A DNA stretch of 64,000 nucleotides from Penelope pileata (lineage: Eukaryota > Chordata > Aves > Galliformes > Cracidae). The notes beneath the pieces are model-generated. The model did not search any database, was not told where the DNA came from, and saw only the letters and a list, made by a program, of their open reading frames with translations. Shown piece after piece: positions 26,501 to 38,310 of the stretch (the stretch's first letter is position 1; every line of letters starts with the position of its first letter). A program made the position numbers and the translations under genes. Location of the stretch: positions 1,020,665-1,084,664 of the forward strand of contig WBMW01005037.1 in the NCBI GenBank assembly GCA_013396635.1, given 5' to 3'.

Positions 26501-29500
26501 TATTGTAGCAATACGAGAATAACGAATATTTTTCTTTCAAAAGTTGTTTCACATCATGAGAGCACCACAAAAACAGCATTGAAATCATGCATTGAGTATT
26601 TGACATCATATTTGATGGCTTTTCAAGCAGTAAATGGTTGTTTACTATCTTCAGTTATCCTCTTTAATCTCCAGTGGTTACTACCACCCCTGCATAAAAG
26701 TTTTGCACGTTTCTTGACTGTACATGCCAAGAAATGCTGCATCACTTGCCTTTGTGTTACAGTAAGGGGGAGTGAGAAGTGGGACCTGAGACTCGGGGCC
26801 CTGCTGAGCCCTGAGCACACTCATGGTGAAGCACGATCCAGCATTATGGTGGAGCTACCAATCTCAGCCAACAAGGGACTACAAGCCCTTCCCATTGGGA
26901 AAAACAGTGAAACTTCTGTCCTTGTCACTGTGTTATTATTAAAGCCTGGGGACAGAGAAGCGTAGGTGGGCTGAAGTCTGTATTTTTCAGTATAGTTGTT
27001 ACTCATGCATTTAAAAGACCAAATGAATTTAAAGCTCCTCTGCTCACAAAGGTATTCTGATTTATAAGCAGCCTGGTACCAAAGAGGCATTAACAAAGTT
27101 CTTGGACACTTGACAGTTTACAGGATCAGGCTCTTTGGGAGTGTACCCTGGACAGATGCACCCAGCATTGGCAAAGTACTGAGCAAACTGAAAGAATTCC
27201 CAATAATCCGAAATTTGGACCACTTTTTTTCTTAGCTGACAGGATGTTGGTGACCCAGGAGAAAATTTAAAGGGGTTATCTTCTCAAGATATTAAGCTCT
27301 TCCAAGCTGACAGCTTTGTTGCAGAGGTCAGCTAGGAGGAACAAGAAAGAAGCCCTGTGATCTAAAGATGGACTGACAGATATGATTTCTTTTCCCTTTA
27401 TTGATTTGCAATGTCAGTGTCTGTGTCCCACTACTCCTGTGAGACTGATAACCTCTGTTTGAAGCTGAGAGCAACGGATTTAATGTGAAAACACAAATTT
27501 TTGTTCTCAAGCATTCTTGAAGGTAGTTTGAGTGTAATCCAGTACATGGGTTGTTGGGCCTGACTGGAGAAATCTAAATTAGCCCAGCACATTGCATAAA
27601 GGCAATGCGAATGCAAACACTGAGAGTTCACGTGTTCTTCCCCAGTGATGTATCTGTCAGCATTGCAGCCCACAACAAAGAAATTTGGTTAGTTCAGCTC
27701 AGGAGATGTAAAATGCTGAACATATTTCTTCTTGGATCAAGTCTTGTATTTGAAAGGAAAGCACAAGTATAGTTTTCTTGTCTAAATTTTCTACATACTT
27801 GCATGGTTGTAATAACAGTGGGTTCCTTTTTTCACTCTCATTTTCTAGCTAATTTCTTTCACTTTGTGTCACTATGTACCCAGCAGAAAGGTCATCTTGC
27901 CTTTTGTGCTCTACCTTTGGTGACAGTGGCTCCATTTTGACAAAGCTGTATCATCAGCTACAATCAGCTTTCCTCATGTAATTAAAGAGAAGAAAATCCT
28001 TAGGAAAACTGCATTGAATATACACAATTATTTTGGGAAGCATTGTGTTCAGCAGAGGTAATTGGCAAGCTTGAAAGCACATCTTTTCAACTGTATGTGA
28101 AATGTCTAGTAGTATGTCTAATATCACAAATGTATTTACTGTATAAGCCTTTGCATCAACGTCTCTGTCCACTGAGTGATGGGATGGATTTTATCAAAGA
28201 CTGTTAGTCCTGTGGCTTTGGAGAAACCATTCAATTTTTCTTTTCTAGCCCTAAAAACTGGGAAGACAATTCCAGACATCACAGGATAAGTGATTTAAGA
28301 AGTTATATAAAAGAAAAATTGTTTTTACTTCATTTTTTCAAAGTACCTACTGCTCAGAGTAGCACAGGCGGCAGAACCTAGGTCTAATAGTACTGAACAT
28401 CAGGCTTATCTGGTGTCTGGTGCTAATAAGGCATACTGTGACTCTCTGGAGCAGCTGAACTAACAGCAAACTCATTCTTTAAACATATTCATAAGAGAAA
28501 CTCATTCAAATAAACACTATATAAATACATTGGTTTTTTGCTCTTCTTGGAAGACCCCTTACAAACATAGGAATTGTCTATTCATTGGAAATAACAAAGA
28601 GCAGAGAGAGGTTAATTAGAAGTGTGGATCTTGTGATAAATCTTGGGACCCAGGAATTATGGATAGATGAAATCTTGACTTTTTGTAATCTTTCCCCCCT
28701 AAAAACTTATTGCTAACTGTCTATGCAAATGAGCTCGTAGCCTTTGAGAACACTTTACTCTCCTTACTGAGAAGGAAAAGAATTAGATTTTTCTGTAATG
28801 TTAATTATCTGGTTTTGTCCAGCTGTTATGGCCCAAGGACTGATCCAGATTTTCTTGACACTGGTGATTTAATTGGAAAGTGTGGGTGCAGAAGAAAGGC
28901 AAGACTAAGCTGTCTCTGTGATTATGCTGAATTCATTAACTGGTTTGATTTGTCATGCCTTTCCTTCCCTGAGCAGGGCTAGCCCAGCCTGCAGCACCAG
29001 CTCAGGAGCAGGTGGAGCATGAGGGCACAATGTAAATGCTTCCTACCCCTGCAAAACAGAGTGCTGAAGGAGCTGAAGACCTCCGGTGTCCCTCTGGAGT
29101 GAGCAAAAGTTGCAGAGCCTTATCTAACAGAAAGATAAACTTCCCAAGAGGGATGTGGAGAAGAAAGTACCTTGGCCAATCCCAGCGCTTTGTGAGGGAA
29201 GTGCTTCTGATGGAGCAGTTCATACAAATAGGCAAGAACCAGCATCATTTAAAACGGGAGAAGGTGCAGAGGAGGTTTATTAAAGGGAAAATGGAAACTA
29301 TAAGTGCTTTGCTTTGGTACCTGCAGAACACATTAAATCTGACAAGAGCAGCTGATGAAGAAGGCCCAGGTGTGGGCGCGTGGCCCCACTGGCTTGTTGA
29401 CAGAGCATTGCTGGAAATAACAACAGGTTTTGGTGGTGACTGATTAGGCACGACACTTCTGTCACTCCCTGTTGTGGGCCAGAGTGATAACCTCCCAAGT

Positions 29501-32500
29501 CCCATAAAAACAGTTAAAGCTTTTTATCAGATGGAGAAAAAATTTAGGAAGCAGTGAAATGAGTTCTCTGTAACCCCAAAAGCTTTTCATAGATGCCTTC
29601 AATACAAATCATCTGTATGGCTGGAGAGAAGACAGTGTACGTAACTGAGGCACAGCTCCTTTTCCATTCTGAGTGCAGGAAAGCATGTCAATGTAGTTAG
29701 ATGCTCATGCACATGATTTCTACCAAAAAAATGAATGCTGCTTTTAAATATATACATATATATATTTGTGATCCCTATAAATTTGATTTAGGGAGAGATT
29801 AAATATATTGAAGTTTTTTTTATATGTGAAAGCTAATGCAAGCAGAACGTTATTTGGTGTCTAAAGAATTAGATACTTCTCATGAGAAGAATCCTTGCAT
29901 AACTCAAATAGTACATTCTGCCAGCTTTTTGAAGCTAATAGTAATGTTTTACTAAGGAGTGCTTCTGGGAGTTGAAAAAAATGTGGCATGAAAGAGGTTA
30001 AATCAATATACAGATTTTCAGAAATATATTTCAAAAAGAATTGCAGCTGTTGATTTTCTTCCATTTTTCAGGGAGGTAATGAAAAATAAATGGGAAGACT
30101 ACTTAGTACTTCATGTCTGATAACTCAGAGAGCATATATACAAAACTGTAGTCAATTCTGAACACATTTAAAGAACTATGTATTTATGTATGAAGGCAAC
30201 ATGGAAGGTGTCCTTGGAGGTACTCTTAAACGGTGCATGCTTGTCAGTGTAATGGCCTGTGTTCATCGGGTTCTTCCTCTGAGATTCCTGTGCCATTGAC
30301 CATTGACTTTGTTTTTTCTCATACCTCATCTTGATATTAAGAGATGGTGTAGACACAGAGTTTTTAGCTGCTGTTGAACAGCTGCAGACGGATTTCTTTA
30401 TAGTGATAACTAGAAATGTTTTGAAATTACGTAGATAATTGATGCCCTACATTCATAACATCATTTTTAGTACGTTCTGTCTTGTGACTGCTTGACATTA
30501 CAGCTTTTGCATTCTATTAGTACATTTCTTCTGGCTGTATGCTAACAGGAAGAACAGAACTTAGAGGTGCTATTTGTGAGTGATATTGCTGCAAGAGAGG
30601 CTTTGTTTGCATAAATGGTGAAAGAAAAGGGAAACATAGTGATTTTTTGGTTTCACTGAAGGCAGTGGCAAATTTGTGTTGACTTCCCCAAGGCTGTTAT
30701 TTTGCCCGTTGGACTGGGGTACTTCATCCATCTAAAGCTGTGAAGTAATTTAGTGCCTTTAGTATCCATGTGTTGGGATCTTGCAACAGCACTGATCCAG
30801 TTCGTTTGCTTGATTTATTCATGACAGTTTAAATGTGAATTCTGTGTACTTTTCAAATGCCATTGTATTTTAGTGTTCCCATAAACATAGCATCTATTTG
30901 TTTATTCTAACTACATTATTTTATAAGCATTATATATTAGTACGTAATAATTAGCTAAGTCTTCAAGGACCATCAAAAATTCTTCAGTTATGTGAACTCA
31001 ATTCATTAAGTAATTTCTCAAAAATCTTACCCTCCATAGTGACTAAAGGAAACACTGCTGAGAGCTGGAACATTTTATAGATAGCACTATTTGTCCTAAG
31101 TCCTATTATTAGCCTAGAAAGAAGGGCTCGCCATGTATTTTTATTAAAAATGACACTGTACTTAACATCTTTAATGAAAACTAACCATTGTGATATGAAT
31201 TTAGAAATGCTGACACCTTATTTTATAGAAATGAAGTCTCCTAGTATATTAAAATTAACATTTTTTAATAACAAAAAGTGATATAGTCCACTGGAGTGGG
31301 GCTAAATTTATCTTATGATTGTGCTTGTCATGGCCTTGAGTATTTATTGAGTAGTTTTAAAAGTTCATTAAACTCAAGAGATTAAATATTGCCCCGAGCA
31401 GTGCTCCATAAAAGAAAAAATATAGTGCTATTACTTGGTAAAATGTTGTGCTATGTTGTTAATTTAACTCCCCTGAGTTCTCATCTTCCGATTCAAAAGG
31501 CATTTCCTCATGCTGTTAGATTTGACATTTTCAAAGAATCTCAGACTGTCTCATCATTCACCTGAAACTCCATATTTCCCATTGGTTTCGGAGAGGCGAG
31601 AGGAAGCGAATGACTTCAGCAGGCTGTCCTGCCGACGTGCCAGGTGTTCCAGCCTCTCCCATGTACCCAACTCTCATTTTACTATGTCTCTTTGTTTCCT
31701 GTGATCTAACTGTTGAATAGAAGCACATTTCCAGGCTTCTAGGTCCAGAGAAGTTAATGCTGTCAGTTCTATTAAAATTTTAGATTTTTTGTCCAAACCT
31801 AGCTGCTATTTTTATGCTATTCAGAGCATTAGTAAAGAATGTTTATATACACATAAAAATCTCCACCCTTGCTGACATCAGTAGGCAATTACGTCTACTG
31901 TTTGTTTTCTTGTGGCTTTCCACTGAGTAGTTTCCCAATGAATCTCCATCGGAAAATTCTTTTTATCAGTTTTCTTAATGAGCTGGTGTGTATTCATTTG
32001 ATTTATATTTATCATAATTTATGACCTCAGCAGCAGTGCTAGATATTTTTTATATGTAATTAAGAGATTTTTTATCTTCCTAACAAAATATTACTTGAAT
32101 GTGAGGGGAACAGAAGAGAAGAATCCTTCCAAGAAGAAGTGTCAAGTTTGCCCTGGTTATCCAGCACAAAACCTGAATTGCTCACATTTTTGAGCTGTGC
32201 TCTCATTCTTTCAAGTCAACTTAAATGAAATTTTGTTGTGCTATTGTCATTTTTCTTAACAGCATCTTGCTGTATCTTGCTTGCTTGTGAGCTTTTGTGC
32301 TCTTTGATTCTTTAGCTATTATGTACCTGCTCACTTAGGGCTTTCTGTATCTAAACCAGTTCTTGCTTTTGTACTATACCGTTGCTGGAGTTAGGAGATG
32401 AGAAAAGAGTTCTAGGAATAATATGGCATTTCAAACCCAGAGAAGAATTCACACCTCCAAATCATGGTTTGGTTGTGTGCCTCTGGTTTGTAAATTATAT

Positions 32501-35500
32501 CTCATTAAGCACTGCAGGTGATGAATGCTCTGCTGAAGCGTTTGGTGCTGGATGGAGGCAGGAGGTTCTCTCTCATGGAGGCTGCCATCATCAGCGACTC
32601 AGAATTCACGTCAAACATTGCTGGTAGCTGTCTAAATGGTCAGATAAATCACATTTTCTGAGACCTTTGGTAACCTGAAGGTATGCTGTATGCATGGCCT
32701 TTCATTGCCATCAATTAGTGCTCCGTTCCATGCCATTGTTACATCAAAGTAAAACAGATCTGAGATCTCTGCTGTGGTGCCCATTCCCGGAGCTGCCTCC
32801 ATTTGGTGTAGATGCCATCGGTAGTGTCAGATGTGGGGGCTGCGATGTCAGCAGGCAGGGTGCAGTGCTTCCCACACCGCGCTCACCCGGTGCACACAAA
32901 CACTGAGTCAGGGGATTTCTTTACAAGTGCAGAAGTAAGCCTGGCTTTCCTCTGGGCACTTCTGAGACAAATTCTAAAGGCTTTGATGCTGCCTTTACAG
33001 TTTTCCTCCAAGAAATTTCAAATTGCATCATGTTTCAGATTCTCAAACTGCAAGTGTGGGGGGGCAACTGCGTAAAGCAGTTTGAAATAAGGTAGCTGAT
33101 GTTGCGTGTGATTCTTGTAAGCTACGCTCAAAGAACAACCTACTAAAAGCATCTTCTTATGGCAAAATTGATGTCTCCTCTTTGATGACTTTCAAATAAA
33201 TATCAGAGGAGTCATAAACTGAAGCATTTCTAAATGATTTAACATCACTTACAAGAGATTACTGTTAGCAGAAATCTTCCCGGAGCTTATGCAAAATGGT
33301 TCTTCTTTCCAATACACCTTTGGATACCTGCTTTTATAGATATTCTAAAAACTGACTTTCTTCTAAGATTTGCTTGTTTACTGGTGTGCCAACTGCTTTG
33401 TATTTTCTAGACTCTTGAGTTTTCAGTACTAATTTTTCCTTATGCAGGTGGTTGAGAGCTTTCTTTGATTATTATTTTTACACCCCAAGATTCATGTGGA
33501 TAGAATTGAGGTAGATAGATAGTTTTCCAATTATGTTTGTCTAACAATTATGCCTGGGGACGTACTGTTTACACATTAAAGATGCACACCAGTCAGAAAG
33601 TGTGTGTATATCAAGGATTGATTTGAAAATTAAACTTACTGGCCCTGTAGCAAATTCTAAGTTTACAGTGACAAAACAATAACAGGGAATTAGAGAGAAC
33701 CTCTCCTAAAATCAAATCAAGCTCTTGTTTTGCAGCAAGTAATTAGATTGCAGTTTGTTTTACTACAAAACTTACCATGGCCAGTAAATTAAACTATCAC
33801 TTGTCTTACAAAAATAGTTGCCTTTGGACTGTTTAACTGCGGTCTTTCTTTGCTCATATTTTTCATTTTTTGTTACCAAATCAAGTAGTTATTTTTCATT
33901 AACATCAGTAGCAGCTGCTGCTGTTAAACTTGGAAAAGTCTGTTTATTCTGGGCATTTTTATTGACTTTAAGCTATTACTGATCTTTGTAATAACATATG
34001 GATCTGAGCAATCTGGCTGCATCAGATAAAGTCAAAAAAATGCATTATACAGTTGCATAGCTCAGAGAAATGTGACACGTTAGGTAGTTTTCTATTGGGA
34101 AGCATCTGAAAGGATGTGAGAGTAAAAATTTACTGTTAGAGTTGCATAGCCATCCCATGGGTTGGAGCTGGTGCATCTGCAATATTATTGTTATAATCCA
34201 TGAGGATTCCTCTTCTCAGTAAGTGACTGTCTTGGGCTGATAAACCTCTGTAACCAAATTGCAGTGAGGGGAGGTAAGGACAATAAAGCTATGCAAAATC
34301 TAAAATCATGTTGGAAATACCATGGCACGTTTCCACTAGAGGTTTTTTGTGGGTACGTTTCTGAGGGTACATTTGCAATGTTTTGTGTGTGCCTTGCTTT
34401 GGTTTCATTGAACCGGAGATCCTTGCTGGAAGTAAAAATTGTTTTATACATTTGAATGCAAATCTCCCCAAGATACCTCATCTCTAAATCAAATGCTAGG
34501 TCTGATTCTAGTTTTGCTAATAATACACAACACGACTGTGTGCACAAGTTTGATGGGAGAGAGCATGATTTCATAAATGCCAACATAGCTTTGGGAGCCT
34601 GATTCCTCACGTTGTGTTTTGTAGGGCTTAGCCAAACCCAGGTGATGAACTTATAGGGGGTGGCAGAAGAAAACTTCACGTCTGATTTTCACTGTGTGTG
34701 GAATCAGGTTCTGGCACTGGACACAGTGAGACCTTTGGTGCCTAGGTGTGCTGGCTGCTGTTTCTTGGGCAGTTCCGAGATATTTATTTGGGTCCGTGAG
34801 TGGTGTGGTGACCGTGGGCTTCCACTGGACTTTGTGAGTAAGGCTGTAAGCCTCTATTATCCAGTGTTAATCAAACCTATGGGACTGGTTTTTCGTGGTT
34901 CAAATAGATTTTGTTGCTCACTCCTTTAAACAGCTGCTGCAAAAGGCCCCCTAAAATCTTTTGGCTGGTTTTGATTTAGATCACTTCTGGTTGCTCTTCC
35001 TAGTTTTATATTTGTAGGGTAGTGAACCTACTTCTCCTGTGGTTTCATGAGTACGTGGCACTGAGGGATGTGATGGATGGGACAGAGAGGATTGGGGGAA
35101 AATTTTGTTTTCCTGTGTTTCTCTTCAAATATTTCTAAGTCGTTATGCAACAGACAGACTGTTGGACCTTTATTCATGTGCTGGTTTGCAACCATTGTGA
35201 TTTTGAAGCAAATTTGGTGAAAACCCAGTTTGTACTGCAATGAGGATTGCTGAATTAACTTGGTCTCTTTTCATTCAGTGTAATGATCCATACTATCTAA
35301 GAAGTTACATGGTGTTTGAGTTACAGCCCTCTTTGTCTGCCAAAACAGTGATTGAAGTTTTTGCTGGAATCGTGAATTTTGCCCTTTGTAGGACAGGAAA
35401 AATAATGCGCAGTTCATCCTTTGCCACTATATTCACTTAACGCCTTGTTCTTTGAGCAAAATGTGTTTAGCAATTAAGGGAGTTATGCAGAATATTTCAT

Positions 35501-37053
35501 CAACTGATTGCCTTTTTTTGTTACTAATGCATTTTCTGAGCCTCAAACATGTTTGTCAGTTGTAGGGAGATGTATTTCCTGTCTGTACAAATAAGCATGA
35601 GCTTTAGCCTTTAGCAAGATATTTCAAGAGGGAGATAAATGTATGTTTAACTTATGTGGAATAATGACAAAACAGAATTGGATGATGTTGTATCCTCTTT
35701 ATGTATGCAGGGGAGATGGGAGGTGTAGCTCTTCCATGGTCAGCTAATAAAAGCTGATGTTTGACCATTTGATTTTTGAACTCCTGTGCACCTCAAAGAC
35801 CTTAAATAGCTCACAGGAAATATGGGAGACGTGCAAGTAGATGATAATTTGTGGAAAAGGAAGTATTCTGCAGATAGCTGCTGTTATTCTCTTTTAATTT
35901 GCTGAAGAGAGTTTAGAGAACTGAAGCTTTTGCAAAGGAGAAGAGATGCGTGATTTTGCTGCTGGCTTTTATATTAAGAGCGTGTATTGCTGCCAGATAG
36001 CTTTATAGAAATGGCCAAAGGATTGATTGTACCACATTACAATTTACTGCTGAATTTTAACAAAGTATTTAATGGCAGTTATGGCTTGACAGCATGCTCA
36101 TAGCAAAATACTCAGGTGTTTGTTTCATCTTGATCAAAATACAAGGTATGAACCCTTTTGGAAAAAGTGTTCTATGCCTATTGTACTTAAGGTAAAATGA
36201 AAACCGTAAAACCAAATTTTTCAGGTGTTTGTTTTCATAAATACCTCCATGTAACCTAGGACGGGTTCTGAAATAATATTCTATTTAAGGGGTAAATATC
36301 TTTTCAATTGGCTTTGATGCATTTGAGTAAGCAAATTATTTCTGGTTGCTTTTTTAAAATTAATCTAGTTCATGTCAACTTTAGCTTTAATGAACTGTGA
36401 TTGCACTCCTGACATTCTTAGGTTCAGATAGACAGAATCTCAGTATCTGCAGTGGAAAGACAGGTCTGAAATTGAATGCAAGGCTATGGGTTCAGATGTC
36501 TATCACTTCATTTTTTCTGGCTCTGATTTTGTTTTCCTGTAACATCTTTTTGCTGCAAGTATGATAATGTGGACAAACATGAATTTATTTAGTTACATTA
36601 ATGAGAGATGATTAAATATCTTAGCAATAAAAAAATCTTTATATTTGAGTATATGGGTAAACTTTTGGGATTATTTTCCCCTCATGTACAGTGCTTCTGT
36701 TCACTTAATAATTACGGCTGCTGGTTTTGCTCTTTAATGACATTAAAATCTGGAAACTACATTATGTAACCTTTTAGGGTTTTGTCTTAGTGTCTCGCTG
36801 GGACAGAAGTTGTCTTTCTCATACTGTTTGATATGAGGCCATGTTTTGGTTCTAGAGGAGAAACAAAGTTGATAGTACACCAATTGCTTGTACTTGTTGC
36901 CTGGCAGCATTGAACCGAGCCAGGAGCGTTTCAGTCCCTCAGCTTCTTGTATTGCTCTGCCAGCAAAGGTTTTGGAGGGGGGCACAGGGAGCTGGGAGGG
37001 GACAGGAACAGGACAGCTGACCCAAACTGCCCAAAGAGATATTCCACACTATG

Positions 37054-37073
37054 TGACATCATGTAAATATAAG
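37054..37073 (+). promoter_or_regulatory. CRE-like site and TATA-like box in the LTR
   Basis: TGACATCA at 37054-37061 differs from the CRE/ATF octamer TGACGTCA by one base, and that difference is the CpG-decay change (G to A). Four bases downstream, AAATATAAG (37065-37073) resembles a TATA box. Together they form the U3 core promoter of the LTR. Whether it still works cannot be told from sequence. Confidence 0.5.
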
Positions 37074-37204
37074 GGAGGAGAGTTAGCTGGGGAGGAGCTG
37101 CTGCTCAGGGACTGGCTGGGCGTTGGTTAGTGGGTGGTGAACAGCTGCTTTGTGTATCACCTTGTGTATAATTACTGCCATTTCTATTTACTTTTTTCTG
37201 TCTC

Positions 37205-37210
37205 AGTAAA
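37205..37210 (+). terminator. AGTAAA polyadenylation-signal variant of the LTR
   Basis: AGTAAA is a known weaker variant of AATAAA. It lies about 135 bases downstream of the TATA-like box, the expected R-region position, and the same AGTAAATAG block is kept in the related LTR at 50 kb (minus strand), which supports a role in the family. Confidence 0.45.
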
Positions 37211-38164
37211 TAGTTTTTGTCTGAATTCATGAGTTCTACTGTATTTTCTCCTAATTCTCTCCCCCATCCCACAGGGGGTGGAGGGGTTAGCAAACGACTG
37301 TGTGGCACTTAGCTATCTACTGGGCCAAACCACAACAGCTACGTAAAGATCTTAATGCATTTTTAATTTTTTTTTGTTGAAATATTTAGATGATTGGCAA
37401 TCATAGTACACTTGTATGGTAAGGATGCAGTAATTTCAGTTAATATTGACCATGATGCTCAAGGAGTTGCGACAAATACCAGGCTGTTTTAAACTGGCAG
37501 CCTGAAAATGAGGAAATATGTGTTTTTACTCTATTGCCTGATTCAATTAATCTGACTCAATTCTGTATAAAAAGAATAAGAGAATTCCATTTTACTTTCA
37601 GAAGTGAGGTTTCCTCTCCCCTCCCCCCATGTTAGTAATAACATTGCAGATGTAGAGAATCCTTAACAATGCCATCTTCTAAAGATTGAGCTAATTTATT
37701 TAATTTTCACAGTTAGCGCACTCTGTCACAATGGTGGGTTGCTGTCACACTAAACATCAGAAAAATTTTATGCCTCTTTGCATTTCAGAAATGACCGGTG
37801 ACATTAAAACTGTATTTAGCACCTGGCTTGGAGGTAATTCTTTGAAACGTAATTGTAATTATGGTGGTTGCAAGAAGCTACATGATGATTCTTGATGATG
37901 ATTGCACAAGAAAATGGTAATGCTGTCAGGTGTGGGATGATTTCAAGGAGAATTTTCTACTTTGTTTTTCCTCCAGTTTTTCGGTTTCACTGTGAATTTA
38001 TTATCTCTCCAGTACTTTAAGTATATATAGTACATTTAAGACAGAAAACTGCAGGTGTAGTCAGAGACTGCAATCCTTCAGAAAGTCCATAGTGTGCAAT
38101 ATATCACAGATGCATGAAATTTCTTTGAGTGGGGAAGCTTATATATTCAGTTGAAGTGAAAAGA

Positions 38165-38310
38165 CCCAATTCAGCAAAGAGCTCACGTGCATGCATAGTT
38201 CTGCACTGCTGAGCAGCATTTTGGGCTATTTTCAATGTCTGTGGAGCACCCAGCATGGCCAGGTCCTGGACCGGAGCTTTCTGGATGCTACCACAATTAA
38301 TATAAAAATG
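38165..38310 (+). repeat. Ancient amniote interspersed repeat
   Basis: Two blocks resemble sequences that recur in turtle, crocodile and bird DNA. The first is ATTCAGCAAAGAGCTCACGTGCATGC near 38169-38194 (given here only by position and its ATTCAGCAAAG core). The second is 38238-38310, which follows the order 'tgtggagcacccagca', 'ggtcctgg', 'gctaccacaatt' and an A-rich end. I recognise the pattern as an old interspersed repeat tail but cannot give its Repbase name. The two blocks may be one element or two. The frames over it (75 and 97 codons) are passive. Confidence 0.5.

Larger units (their letters stand above)
19197..36782. other. Long AT-rich gene-free stretch
   Basis: About 17.6 kb with no supported gene and, apart from the duplication at 20 kb and an A-rich run at 23.55 kb, no repeat that I can name. 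The longest frames (155 codons at 26498-26965 plus, 157 at 23861-24334 minus, 162 at 34191-34679 minus, 135 at 29036-29443 plus) have no recognisable domain, and the first opens at a GTG. The scarcity of interspersed repeats over such a length is in keeping with a bird gene desert or large intron, where conserved non-coding elements often lie. That last point is inference. Confidence 0.5.
36783..37337 (+). mobile_element. Solo LTR of a bird endogenous retrovirus (ERVL-like)
   Basis: A 555-bp block starts TGTCTTAGTG and ends AACCACAACA, giving the usual TG...CA retroviral LTR ends. Blocks match the widespread bird LTR family: GAGCTGGGAGGGGACA (36989-37004), AGAGATATTCCACA (37036-37049), a TATA-like AAATATAAG (37065-37073), AGTAAATAG before the 3' third (37205-37213) and TCTCTCCCCCATCCCAC (37256-37272). 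The plus orientation follows from the TATA-like box lying upstream of the AGTAAA polyadenylation variant. No internal gag, pol or env sequence adjoins it, so it is a solo LTR left by recombination between two LTRs. No 5-bp target duplication is visible (GGTTT left, GCTAC right), so the 5' edge is approximate. The small frames inside it are not viral genes. Confidence 0.88.

Noticed and set aside
26498..26965. 155-codon plus-strand frame
   Set aside because: It opens at a GTG, which is not a normal vertebrate start, and shows no recognisable domain. The AG just upstream lacks a proper pyrimidine tract.
29748..29766. Short AT dinucleotide run (ATATATACATATATATAT)
   Set aside because: Too short and imperfect to be more than ordinary low-complexity sequence.
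34191..34679. 162-codon minus-strand frame
   Set aside because: No domain, signal peptide or splice context, and overlapping frames on the other strand.
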